From the NCBI GenBank assembly GCA_041390105.1, contig JAWKQO010000001.1:491001-555000 (forward strand): a stretch of 64,000 nt of DNA. The letters are read 5' to 3'. Shown in pieces: positions 51,704-59,313 of this stretch (its first letter is position 1; each line of letters starts with the position of its first letter). The notes under the pieces are model-generated. The model was not told the origin of the DNA and did no database searches. It was given only the letters and a program-made list of their open reading frames with translations. A program made the translations under genes and the position numbers. The DNA is from Gemmatimonadota bacterium. Its GTDB lineage: Bacteria > Gemmatimonadota > Gemmatimonadetes > Longimicrobiales > Gaopeijiaceae.

Positions 51704-52627
51704 ATGAGCAACATCGTACTCCTGGTGAACCCAGCCTCCGGCTCCGGGACCGGGGGCCGGTCGGTTCCGAAGCTACTGGCGGCGTTCGAACGTCTCGGTG
51801 TGTCGACAACCGTCCTGGCGACGGAGGGCCCCGGCGACGGAGTGCGTCTCGCCCGCCAGGCCGTTGCTCTGGGTGCGGACAAGCTGCTGGTTGTCGGAGG
51901 CGACGGCACCATCCACGAGGTGGTCAACGGCCTGCTGACCAGCGACGGGCAGCCGCCACCGTTCGCGGTGGCCCCGATGGGCACCGGAAACGACTTCTAT
52001 CGCATCGTGGGCGCCCCCAAGCGCCTGGACGATGCGGTGCGGGTGCTGATGGAGGGGCGCGTGCGTCAGGTGGACGTGGGCCGGGCTCGCTGGGACGACC
52101 AGGAGAAGTTCTTCGTCAACCTCATGGGCGTTGGCCTCGATGTGGAAGTGCTGTTGAGGCGGTCCCGGGTCCGGGTGCTGTCGGGTCTCGCCCAATACCT
52201 GGTCGCCCTGGCGGCAGCCGTCGTCCGCTTTCGCCCCGTGCCCGTGAGGATCCGGCTCGAGTCCGGTGAGGAGATCGAGGCCCCGACCATGCTCTCCGCC
52301 GTTACGGTGGGGCCGTCGGCAGGTGGTGGGTTCCTTCTGAATCCGACCGCAGTCGCGGACGACGGCCTGCTGGACCTGTGCTTCGTGGACCGGCTGAACC
52401 TGTTTCAGGTGGCGCGGTATATCCCCAAGGTCATCCGAGGCACCCACAGCGACCTGCCGGTCATCCGCATGCGACGCTTCCAACATGTCCGCTTCTCCAG
52501 TCCCGACGGCGGGCCGCTTCCATTCGAGCTCGATGGGGAGTTGATGCCTGCGGCGGCGGGCCCCATCGACATCGACGTGCTTCCTGGCCGCATCGGCGTA
52601 TTCGTGCCGGCAGAGGAACGTCCGTGA
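51704..52627 (+). CDS. Diacylglycerol/lipid kinase family protein (YegS/BmrU-like)
   Basis: A 307-residue cytoplasmic lipid kinase. The DAGK catalytic domain shows LLVNPASGSGTGG, the nucleotide loop VVGGDGTIHEVVNGL and APMGTGNDFYR; the C-terminal half is the usual beta-sandwich, with LDLCFVDRLN and FELDGELMP. Relatives phosphorylate diacylglycerol, phosphatidylglycerol or sphingoid-like lipids; which one cannot be read here. It overlaps the next gene by GTGA. Confidence 0.92.
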   Translation: MSNIVLLVNPASGSGTGGRSVPKLLAAFERLGVSTTVLATEGPGDGVRLARQAVALGADKLLVVGGDGTIHEVVNGLLTSDGQPPPFAVAPMGTGNDFYRIVGAPKRLDDAVRVLMEGRVRQVDVGRARWDDQEKFFVNLMGVGLDVEVLLRRSRVRVLSGLAQYLVALAAAVVRFRPVPVRIRLESGEEIEAPTMLSAVTVGPSAGGGFLLNPTAVADDGLLDLCFVDRLNLFQVARYIPKVIRGTHSDLPVIRMRRFQHVRFSSPDGGPLPFELDGELMPAAAGPIDIDVLPGRIGVFVPAEERP

Positions 52628-53229
52628 GCGCCTGCCCGCGTCGCTGGACCCAGGTCGTCCTGCTCTCGGCGGGGATGAGCTTGCTCGGGGCGCCGGCGCT
52701 CCAGGCACAAGATGTGGAGGCCGTGGCACCGGACACTGCGCGCAGTCATGACATCAGCCCACGGGGTGCCTTCCTCCGTTCCTTGGTGGTACCGGGCTGG
52801 GGGCAGGCCGCCACGCAAGCGTACTCGCGAGCCAGCTTCTACTTCCTCGTGGAAGCCGTCTCTGGGCTGGGGCTCTACAAGACCCTACGCGAGCTCGAGG
52901 GCGCCCGAGAACGGCTCGACTTCTGGACGACGGAAGCCGAGCGCGCGGCCGTGGCCTCGGGCCTCAGCGACCCGGACTCCATCCTGGCCGCCGTCGAGGC
53001 CGATCCTCGGGTCGAGGAGATGCGCGCCCTTGAAGAGGCCCGTCTCTCCCAGCGTGAGGATTGGCTCGCCTTCGGGCTGTTCATGCTGCTCCTGGGCGGG
53101 GCGGACGCCTTTGTGTCGGCGCACCTGAAGGACTTCCCCGATCCGATAAGCGTGAGCACGCAGCCCAGCTCCGCAGGACCGCCCCGCATCGAGGTCGCAG
53201 TTCGTATCCCGGTGTCCGCCTTCCGCTGA
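52624..53229 (+). CDS. DUF5683-like membrane protein
   Basis: A 201-residue exported or membrane protein of unknown function. A signal-like segment ends at ALQAQ; then comes the landmark FLRSLVVPGWGQAATQAYSRA, as in DUF5683 proteins of Bacteroidota and Gemmatimonadota, a helix (FYFLVEAVSGLGLYKTL), a charged helical region (about 90-140) and a second hydrophobic helix (WLAFGLFMLLLGGADAFVSAHL). GTG 52624 overlaps the lipid kinase stop and has GAGG seven bases upstream. The coupling suggests an envelope role, but nothing more specific is visible. Confidence 0.75.
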   Translation: MSACPRRWTQVVLLSAGMSLLGAPALQAQDVEAVAPDTARSHDISPRGAFLRSLVVPGWGQAATQAYSRASFYFLVEAVSGLGLYKTLRELEGARERLDFWTTEAERAAVASGLSDPDSILAAVEADPRVEEMRALEEARLSQREDWLAFGLFMLLLGGADAFVSAHLKDFPDPISVSTQPSSAGPPRIEVAVRIPVSAFR

Positions 53230-53263
53230 CGCGGTGCGAACTGCCCCAGGGACGCCCTCCGGC

Positions 53264-54001
53264 TCAGTCCTCCCAATCGAGCAGGCGAGGAGCCTCTCCT
53301 CGGGTGAGCACGGCGTAGGTGCGGCGGTAGACCCAGTCCCCGGCGTTGAGATAGAACCGCCCCGGTTCGACCTCCTCGAGCCCCGGAATGTGCGTGTGCC
53401 CGAGCAGGACGAGGTCCAAGGTGGGGTCGGCAGCCAAACGCTCGATCGCCCATCCGCGCACGTACTCGGCACGGGCGAGGGTCGCGGCGTTGTCGGCGTG
53501 GTCGCGAGTCCCGGTGCGGGATACCCGAGCCGCCAGCCAGGCCCCCAGGTCCGGATGGAGCCAGCGGAACCCGGCCACCGTCACCGGGCTGCGCAGGAGC
53601 CACTTGAGCATCCGATAGCCCAGGTCGCCTCGTCCCAGCCCGTCCCCGTGGGCCACCAGCGTCCGGTGGCCCGCGAGATCCCGAATGACCTTTTCCTGCA
53701 GGAACTCGACGCCGACCTCATCCCGCAGGAACGAGCCGCCCCACCAGTCGTGATTGCCGCCCATCAAGGTTACCGGGACCCCCGCGTCCACCAGCGTGGC
53801 CAGAGCACCCAGGACCCGTGCATGTCCCCGCGGCACCGCGCTTCGGTACTCGAACCAGAAATCGAAGAGGTCCCCGTTGATCAGGACCGACCCGGCGTTG
53901 ACCCCGGCATGCTCCAACCAGCGGATGAAGGCGGCCTCGGTGTCCCGGGGGACGGCGCCCAGGTGGACGTCACTGGTCACGTAGACGGAGGGCATCGGCA
54001 T
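53264..54001 (-). CDS. lpxH: UDP-2,3-diacylglucosamine diphosphatase
   Basis: A 245-residue peripheral membrane calcineurin-like phosphoesterase that forms lipid X in lipid A synthesis. All five metallophosphoesterase blocks are present: SDVHLG (10-15), NGDLFDFWFEYR, GNHDWW, VAHGDGLG and LGHTHIPG. The GDLFDFWFEY form and the LR..A/H-rich cap region favour LpxH over generic phosphatases. Its presence, with LptE nearby, indicates an LPS outer membrane. It is transcribed away from the lipoprotein-lptE pair. Confidence 0.9.
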   Translation of the reverse strand: MPMPSVYVTSDVHLGAVPRDTEAAFIRWLEHAGVNAGSVLINGDLFDFWFEYRSAVPRGHARVLGALATLVDAGVPVTLMGGNHDWWGGSFLRDEVGVEFLQEKVIRDLAGHRTLVAHGDGLGRGDLGYRMLKWLLRSPVTVAGFRWLHPDLGAWLAARVSRTGTRDHADNAATLARAEYVRGWAIERLAADPTLDLVLLGHTHIPGLEEVEPGRFYLNAGDWVYRRTYAVLTRGEAPRLLDWED

Positions 54002-54078
54002 GGCGGGGCCGAAGGTAATGGTTGGGACGGGGGGTCCAAAGGGGAAGGATTGGGCCGCCCCCGGTGTAGAGGGGCCCC

Positions 54079-54756
54079 ATGGAGATCCGACCTACGCTAG
54101 CGCTGGGGGCCTTCGCCGTCCTCTGGGGCTGCACCGGCGCCCCTCCGCCACCGCCAGCTCCGTCGATCGACGCACGCGAGGTGGCGGTGCTGCAGGAGCA
54201 GGCCACCCGCCTGGAGCGCCCCACCCGCGTCGTCTTCACCTGGGAGGCCAACGAAAGCGGGGCCCGGTTTTCCGGCCGCGGTGTGTCCCGCTTCGAGCCG
54301 CCGTATCGGGCGCGGCTCGATCTCTTCCTCGGCAACGGAGAGTTGGCCGTGCAGGCGGCTCTCGTGGACGATGAGTTGCGCCTGCCCCCCGGGGCGCCGG
54401 AGGGGTTGATTCCGCCGGCGCCTCTGCTCTGGGCGTCGTTGGGTGTGTTCCGGCCCGGACAACTGCCGCGCCTGGCGGGCGGCGAGGCTCTGGACTCCCA
54501 GACCGTGCGCCTCCGCTACGATGTCCCGGGGGCCAGGGAGCTGGCGTTCCGCTTCGAGGCCGGCCACCTCGCCTCGGCCGAGATCCAACGCCAGGGGCGT
54601 ACGGAGGAGCGGCTGGAGGTGACCCGGGAGGGAGAGGGGCTGCCGAGATCGGCTACGTACCGCAATATCGCCGCGTTCCGTGAGCTACACGTCGAGGTCG
54701 AAAGCATCGAGTATGTCGAGTCGTTCCCGCCTGAGATCTGGACTCTGGCTCGCTAG
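54079..54756 (+). CDS. LolB/DUF4292-like lipoprotein
   Basis: A 225-residue predicted lipoprotein with a lipobox ending WGC at residue 18, followed by a Pro-rich linker. The body is beta-rich, with strands such as PTRVVFTWEANESGARF, GRGVSRFEPPYRARLDLF and ELAFRFEAGHLASAEI, reminiscent of the LolA/LolB half-barrel; this is a fold guess, not a motif match. GAGGGG precedes ATG 54079. The end overlaps lptE by 44 bp, so it is part of an LPS/lipoprotein-transport pair. Confidence 0.65.
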   Translation: MEIRPTLALGAFAVLWGCTGAPPPPPAPSIDAREVAVLQEQATRLERPTRVVFTWEANESGARFSGRGVSRFEPPYRARLDLFLGNGELAVQAALVDDELRLPPGAPEGLIPPAPLLWASLGVFRPGQLPRLAGGEALDSQTVRLRYDVPGARELAFRFEAGHLASAEIQRQGRTEERLEVTREGEGLPRSATYRNIAAFRELHVEVESIEYVESFPPEIWTLAR

Positions 54757-55240
54757 CGGCCTGTTGTGGCTCGCTTTGGCGGGCTGCAACTACTCGCTGC
54801 GGGCCGGCAGCGGCCTTCCGGACCATGTCCGGACGGTGGCCGTGCTCCCGTTCGACAACACCACGACCCGCTCCGAGCTCACCGACGAGGTGCATCAGCG
54901 CCTGCTGCGCGAGCTGCCGCGGGCCCTGGGGGTTCGTAGCGCCGGAGCGGATGTCGCGGACGCCATCGTCCAGGGGACCATCATCAGCTACGCCGTCAAT
55001 GCGCCCCTCTTCCGCCCCGGTGCAGGGGGGGCCGGCGCCGAGGTGCTGCAGCGCCAGGTCACCTTGGCGGCTCGGGTCGAGATCATCGATGTGCGCAACA
55101 ACGTGGTCCTCTGGGAGGACCAGAGTCTGCGCGCCGAAGGGACCTACCTGGACGCGAGCGAGACCGAGGAGATCGGCCGTACGGCGGCCATCCAACTCCT
55201 TGTCCAACGCATCGTCGACGGCGCCCAATCCAACTGGTGA
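54713..55240 (+). CDS. lptE: LPS assembly lipoprotein LptE
   Basis: A 175-residue outer-membrane lipoprotein acting as plug of the LptD translocon. The lipobox LAGC is followed directly by NYSLRAG, the conserved start of mature LptE (usually GYSLRG). AVLPFDNTTTRSELTDEVHQRLLREL and the closing region also fit the LptE/LPS-assembly family. ATG 54713 is chosen so that the signal peptide is of normal length; it overlaps the preceding lipoprotein gene by 44 bp. Confidence 0.85.
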   Translation: MSSRSRLRSGLWLASGLLWLALAGCNYSLRAGSGLPDHVRTVAVLPFDNTTTRSELTDEVHQRLLRELPRALGVRSAGADVADAIVQGTIISYAVNAPLFRPGAGGAGAEVLQRQVTLAARVEIIDVRNNVVLWEDQSLRAEGTYLDASETEEIGRTAAIQLLVQRIVDGAQSNW

Positions 55241-55247
55241 CGGTTTG

Positions 55248-55276
55248 TTGACCCGCTGAGAGCGGGTCCCTATTAT
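55248..55276 (+). promoter_or_regulatory. Sigma-70-type promoter of the antiporter operon with palindromic spacer
   Basis: TTGACC (55248-55253) and TATTAT (55271-55276) are separated by exactly 17 bases, the best promoter match I found in the window; translation of the first antiporter gene starts at 55333. An 8-bp perfect inverted repeat with a GAG loop (GACCCGCT 55250-55257, AGCGGGTC 55261-55268) fills the space from the -35 box to the -10 box. It may be an operator or act as terminator hairpin for lptE, which ends at 55240. Confidence 0.7.
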
Positions 55277-55332
55277 CCCGCCCCGAAACCGCCGCTGCAC
55301 CGCATGGGCGCCGAACTCGGGACGACGCTGGT

Positions 55333-55806
55333 ATGGCTCATCTGCTGGGCATGGGAGCCGGCCTCATGGCCTTCTGGCTCTTCCTCTCCGGCCACTACAC
55401 GCTGCTCATCACCGGCTTCGGCGTGGTTTCGGCCATCCTCGTGACCTACCTGGCGCGACGCATGGACGTCGTCGACCGGGAATCGGTGCCGCTCCATCTG
55501 GCCCTGCGCGCCTGGGCCTATGTTCCCTGGTTGGCGTGGGAGATCCTGAAGGCCAACGTGGACGTGCTCAAGATCGTCCTCCGCCCCCGCATGGAAATCG
55601 ACCCGGCGCTCGGCCGCTACGAAGGCCATGAGAAGACAGCGCTGGGGCGATTCATCTACGCCAACTCCATCACGCTGACCCCGGGGACCATCACGACCGG
55701 CGTGTATGGCCACAGCATGGAAGTCCATTCGTTGACCAAAGCGGCCCTGGCGGGAACGGAAGAGGGCGAGATGGACCGACGGGTCGTCCTTCTGGAGGGA
55801 CCATGA
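55333..55806 (+). CDS. mrpE: Mrp-type Na+/H+ antiporter subunit E
   Basis: A 157-residue inner-membrane subunit, first gene of the antiporter operon. Hydrophobic helices are followed by the family blocks ALRAWAYVPWLAWEILKANV, GRFIYANSITLTPGTITTGVYG and the soluble tail ending RVVLLEGP. MrpE corresponds to MbhA of archaeal membrane-bound hydrogenase. It overlaps the next gene by ATGA. Confidence 0.93.
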   Translation: MAHLLGMGAGLMAFWLFLSGHYTLLITGFGVVSAILVTYLARRMDVVDRESVPLHLALRAWAYVPWLAWEILKANVDVLKIVLRPRMEIDPALGRYEGHEKTALGRFIYANSITLTPGTITTGVYGHSMEVHSLTKAALAGTEEGEMDRRVVLLEGP

Positions 55807-56090
55807 TGTTCGCCGTCGCCGCGGCCGGTATCCTGGTCGCCATGGCCCTCGCGCTGGTGCGGGCCGTGCTGGGGCCGACCGTCTTCGATCGAATCCTGGC
55901 CGCCAACATGTTCGGCACCAAGACGGTGGTGCTGATCGCGGTGATCGGATTCCTGTCGGGCCGTCCCGACTTCATGGACCTGGCTCTGGTCTACGCCCTG
56001 ATGAACTTCATCGGCACGGTCGCGGTGCTGAAGTATGTGGCCGCCCGTGGCGATCTGGCTCGCCCCTTCAGCGATGACCAGGTGGCCTGA
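55803..56090 (+). CDS. mrpF: Mrp-type antiporter subunit F
   Basis: A 95-residue membrane protein with three helices; RAVLGPTVFDRILAANMFGT and MDLALVYALMNFIGTVAVLKY are characteristic of MrpF/MbhB. The start overlaps mrpE (ATGA) and mrpG follows after three bases. Confidence 0.93.
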   Translation: MMFAVAAAGILVAMALALVRAVLGPTVFDRILAANMFGTKTVVLIAVIGFLSGRPDFMDLALVYALMNFIGTVAVLKYVAARGDLARPFSDDQVA

Positions 56091-56093
56091 CCA

Positions 56094-56420
56094 ATGGCGA
56101 TCGTGATCGATATCGCCAGCTGGGTGTTGATCGTGCTGGGCGTGCTGTTCATGGTGGCCGGTTCGATCGGCGTCAATCGGCTGCCGGACGTCTTCACACG
56201 CCAGCATGCCGCTGGCATGACAGATACGGCCGGGGCCGGACTCCTGTTGACGGGACTGATCCTGCAGGCCGGTGTGGGGCTCAACGCGGTGCGCTTGCTC
56301 TTCATCCTGCTGTTCGTGGCATTCACCAGTCCGATCTCGACCCATGCCACGTGCCGGGCCGCCCTGGAAGCGGGGATCGAGCCTGTGCGTCGGAAGGAGG
56401 GTGGCGTCTGGACGTCGTAA
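56094..56420 (+). CDS. mrpG: Mrp-type antiporter subunit G
   Basis: A 108-residue membrane protein with three helices. The MrpG/MbhC signature GSIGVNRLPDVFTRQHAAGM and the late helix LLFILLFVAFTSPISTHA are clear. The end overlaps the start of the DUF4040 subunit. Confidence 0.93.
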   Translation: MAIVIDIASWVLIVLGVLFMVAGSIGVNRLPDVFTRQHAAGMTDTAGAGLLLTGLILQAGVGLNAVRLLFILLFVAFTSPISTHATCRAALEAGIEPVRRKEGGVWTS

Positions 56421-56947
56421 TCGACTTCGCGCTGCTGGCGTTCTTGACGCTCACCGCGCTGGCCATCGTCCGGGTCCGCTCTTTGTTCGCCGCGGTGATG
56501 CTTGCGGGCATCTACAGCTTCCTGTCCGCCGGCCTGTTCGTGGTGATGGACGCGGTGGACGTGGCCTTCACGGAGTCGTCGGTGGGGGCGGGGATCTCCA
56601 CCATTCTGCTGTTGGGGGCCCTGGCCCTGGTGGGAGCGGAGGAGAAGAAGCCGTCGCACACGCCCGTCCTTCCTCTGGTGGTGGTGTTGATCACCGGGGC
56701 GGTCCTGATCTACGCGACGCTGGACCTCCCGCCCTACGGTGATCCGGCCAACCCGATCCACCACCATGTGGTCCCCCGCTACCTGGAGGAGTCGGCACAC
56801 GAGGTGGCCGTGCCCAACGTGGTCACGTCTGTGCTGGCATCGTACAGAGGCTACGACACGATGGGCGAGACATCCGTCGTGTTCACTGCGCTGGTCGGCG
56901 TGCTGCTGCTTCTGGGGCGCAGCCGCAAGGAAGGGAAGCAGTCATGA
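56408..56947 (+). CDS. DUF4040 subunit: fused MbhD- and MbhE-like (MrpA C-terminal) protein
   Basis: A 179-residue membrane protein equal to the C-terminal part of MrpA, here a separate gene. The first half is DUF4040/MbhD-like (VRSLFAAVMLAGIYSFLSAG, GISTILLLGALALVG); the second is MbhE-like, with VPNVVTSVLASYRGYDTMGET, matching the NVV..L..YRG.DT.GE motif. The start is unusual: no ATG, GTG or TTG lies near the conserved N-terminus. CTG 56408 has AAGGAGGG six bases upstream and fits best; the nearest standard start is GTG 56351, which would add 19 hydrophilic residues and overlap mrpG by 70 bp. Confidence 0.85.
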   Translation: MDVVIDFALLAFLTLTALAIVRVRSLFAAVMLAGIYSFLSAGLFVVMDAVDVAFTESSVGAGISTILLLGALALVGAEEKKPSHTPVLPLVVVLITGAVLIYATLDLPPYGDPANPIHHHVVPRYLEESAHEVAVPNVVTSVLASYRGYDTMGETSVVFTALVGVLLLLGRSRKEGKQS

Positions 56948-57369
56948 GGGATCAGGTCATCCTACGCATTGGGGTGAAGGTGCTGATTCCCCTCATCCTG
57001 GTCTTCGCGTTGTACGTCCAGTTCCACGGTGACTTCGGTCCCGGAGGGGGGTTCCAGGCGGGTGTGATCTTCGCAGCTGGCTTCGTGCTCTACGGACTGG
57101 TCTTCGGTCTCTCGAAGCTCCTGCGAGTCCTGCCCAAGGGCGTCTGGCTCACGCTTGCCCCTCTGGGGGTCATGATCTACGCAGGTGTGGGCGTGGTCGC
57201 CCTGCTCAAGGGTGGCGCTTTCCTCGACTACAACGTGCTGCGTCACGATCCGGTGCACGGACAGCATCTGGGCATCATGCTGGTGGAGCTCGGCGTGCTC
57301 ACAACGGTCTTCGCAGTGATGACCGGGATCTTCGTGACCTTTGCCGAGCGGGGGAACGGCGACGAATGA
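56944..57369 (+). CDS. mrpB: Mrp-type antiporter subunit B (MnhB)
   Basis: A 141-residue membrane protein with four helices. The MnhB/MbhF block FHGDFGPGGGFQAGVIFAAG is diagnostic, and LVELGVLTTVFAVMTGIF closes the protein. It overlaps its neighbours on both sides by ATGA. Confidence 0.94.
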   Translation: MRDQVILRIGVKVLIPLILVFALYVQFHGDFGPGGGFQAGVIFAAGFVLYGLVFGLSKLLRVLPKGVWLTLAPLGVMIYAGVGVVALLKGGAFLDYNVLRHDPVHGQHLGIMLVELGVLTTVFAVMTGIFVTFAERGNGDE

Positions 57370-57782
57370 GGATCCTGGGGCTCTACAATTATTGGATCTT
57401 CGTTGCCCTGATGATGATCGGGCTCTACACCGTTATCGCCCGCGATCACCTGGTGAAGAAGCTGATCGGCCTGTCCATCTTTCAGACCTCTGTGTTCATC
57501 TTCTACATCAGCATGGGGAAGATCCACGGCGGGACCGCCCCCATCTTGATCGAGGACCCCGAGGCAGCCGCGCACGGTGGAGAGGCCGCGGGCCACGGCC
57601 TCTCGCTTCTGGAAGGCGTGGTCTACTCCAACCCGCTTCCGCACGTGCTGATCCTGACCGCAATCGTGGTTGGGATCGCCACCACCGCGGTCGGACTGGC
57701 TCTGGTGGTTCGCATCAAGGAATCGTACGGCACCGTGGAGGAAGGCGAGATCCTGGCGGTCGAGCAGGAGATGCCCTCATGA
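57366..57782 (+). CDS. mrpC: Mrp-type antiporter subunit C (NuoK-like)
   Basis: A 138-residue NuoK-like membrane subunit. GLYTVIARDHLVKKLIGLSI and NPLPHVLILTAIVVGIA identify MrpC/MbhG. Between helices 2 and 3 is an insertion of about 30 residues rich in Ala, Gly and His (AAAHGGEAAGHG), longer than in typical MrpC. Its stop overlaps a 19-codon open frame that ends on the start of the next antiporter gene. Confidence 0.92.
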   Translation: MRILGLYNYWIFVALMMIGLYTVIARDHLVKKLIGLSIFQTSVFIFYISMGKIHGGTAPILIEDPEAAAHGGEAAGHGLSLLEGVVYSNPLPHVLILTAIVVGIATTAVGLALVVRIKESYGTVEEGEILAVEQEMPS

Positions 57783-57838
57783 GACGTAGCGCTCCCGGGA
57801 CCAACAGCCGTCCAGGAAAGGCGGGGCTCCGTCCGTGA
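57779..57838 (+). CDS. Possible 19-residue coupling peptide
   Basis: A short open frame encoding a basic 19-residue peptide (MRRSAPGTNSRPGKAGLRP). Its ATG overlaps the mrpC stop as ATGA and its stop overlaps the GTG of the next mrpD as GTGA. It therefore lets ribosomes cross the only real gap in this part of the operon by two stop-restart steps. The peptide itself need not have a function. No similarity is claimed. Confidence 0.35.
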   Translation: MRRSAPGTNSRPGKAGLRP

Positions 57839-59313
57839 CCGAGCATTTCCCGGTACTCCTCATCATCGTGCCCTTCCTCGCGGCGCCGCTGTCGCTGCTG
57901 CTCCGCAACGGTCGCGTGTCGTTCGGGCTCGCCGTGGCGGCCACCTGGGCGGCCCTCTGGATGGCCGTACAGGTCCTCTTCCGGGTGCTGGAGCAGGGCA
58001 CCATCAGCTATCACATCGGCGGGTGGGAGCCGCCCTGGGGGATCGAGTACCGGGTCGACTACCTGAACGCGTTCGTTCTGGTCCTGGTGGCCTTGATCGG
58101 CGCCATCGCTTCGCCCTACATGGGCAAGAGCGTTGCCCAGGAGATCGCGAAAGAGAAGCTCCCCGCCTTCTACACCGCGTTCCTGCTGTGCTTCACCGGC
58201 CTGCTGGGGATCACGGTCACGGGCGACGCGTTCAACGTCTTCGTGTTCCTCGAGGTGTCCTCGCTGTCGGCCTATGCGCTCATCGCCATGGGCCGGGACC
58301 GGCGCGCCCTCACGGCGTCCTTCCGCTACCTGATCATGGGCAGCGTGGGCGCGACGTTCATCGTGATCGGGATCGGCTTGATGTACGCGATGACCGGCAC
58401 GCTGAACATGGCGGATCTCGCCGAGCGGCTACCGGCCGTGAGCGACACCCGGACGATCCGTGCCGCGTTCGCCTTTTTGACCATCGGGACTTGCTTGAAG
58501 CTGGCCCTGTTCCCGCTCCACCTTTGGCTGCCCAACGCGTACACGTACGCGCCCTCGGCGGTCACGTCGTTCGTCGCGGCCACGGCGACCAAGGTGGCGG
58601 TGTACATGCTGCTCCGCTTCTTCTTCACGATCTTCGGCCCGGGCTTCTCGTTCGAGGTCGTCCAGCTCGACTGGGTGCTGCTGCCCTTGGCGCTGGTGGC
58701 GATCGTTTCGATGTCCCTGGTGGCTGTATTCCAGCAGAACGTCAAGCGCTCGCTCGCCTACTCCAGCGTCGCCCAGATCGGCTACATGATCCTGGGCATC
58801 TCCCTCGTGTCGGTGGCGGGGCTGACCGGCGGGATCGTGCATCTGTTCAACCACGCCCTCATGAAGGCGGCCCTGTTCATGGCGGTCGGATGCGTCATGT
58901 ACAGGGTGGGCTCCGTCTCCCTCTCCGATTGGGCCGGCCTGGGTCGGCGAATGCCGTGGACGATGGGCGCCTTCGTGGGTGCCGGCCTCAGCATCATCGG
59001 CGTACCCGCCACGGTCGGATTCATCAGCAAGTGGTACTTGATCGTCGGTGCCCTGGAGAAGGGCTGGTGGCCGGTGGCTGCCCTGGTGCTGGGTAGCTCG
59101 CTGCTGGCCCTGGTCTACATCTGGAGGGTGGTCGAGGTGGCGTACCTCCAGCCTGCGCCGCAGGGGCGGGAGGGAAGGGCGGAGGCACCGCTCTCCCTGT
59201 TGATCCCGACCTGGATCCTCGTGCTCCTCAACTTCTACTTCGGGATCAACGCACGCCTGACCGCCGGAGTCGCGGCTGACGCAGCGCGCTGGCTGCTCGG
59301 GGGTGGTTCGTGA
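57835..59313 (+). CDS. mrpD: MrpD-like antiporter subunit 1
   Basis: A 492-residue polytopic membrane subunit related to NuoL/M/N. The proton-path residues are kept: Glu in NVFVFLEVSSLSAYALIA, Lys in AATATKVAVYMLL and Lys in HLFNHALMKAALFMAVG; YSSVAQIGYMILG is the usual discontinuous-helix region. The start is GTG 57835, part of a GTGA overlap. It is the first of three MrpD-like proteins here and is the closest to canonical MrpD/MbhH by position (directly after C). Confidence 0.92.
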   Translation: MTEHFPVLLIIVPFLAAPLSLLLRNGRVSFGLAVAATWAALWMAVQVLFRVLEQGTISYHIGGWEPPWGIEYRVDYLNAFVLVLVALIGAIASPYMGKSVAQEIAKEKLPAFYTAFLLCFTGLLGITVTGDAFNVFVFLEVSSLSAYALIAMGRDRRALTASFRYLIMGSVGATFIVIGIGLMYAMTGTLNMADLAERLPAVSDTRTIRAAFAFLTIGTCLKLALFPLHLWLPNAYTYAPSAVTSFVAATATKVAVYMLLRFFFTIFGPGFSFEVVQLDWVLLPLALVAIVSMSLVAVFQQNVKRSLAYSSVAQIGYMILGISLVSVAGLTGGIVHLFNHALMKAALFMAVGCVMYRVGSVSLSDWAGLGRRMPWTMGAFVGAGLSIIGVPATVGFISKWYLIVGALEKGWWPVAALVLGSSLLALVYIWRVVEVAYLQPAPQGREGRAEAPLSLLIPTWILVLLNFYFGINARLTAGVAADAARWLLGGGS

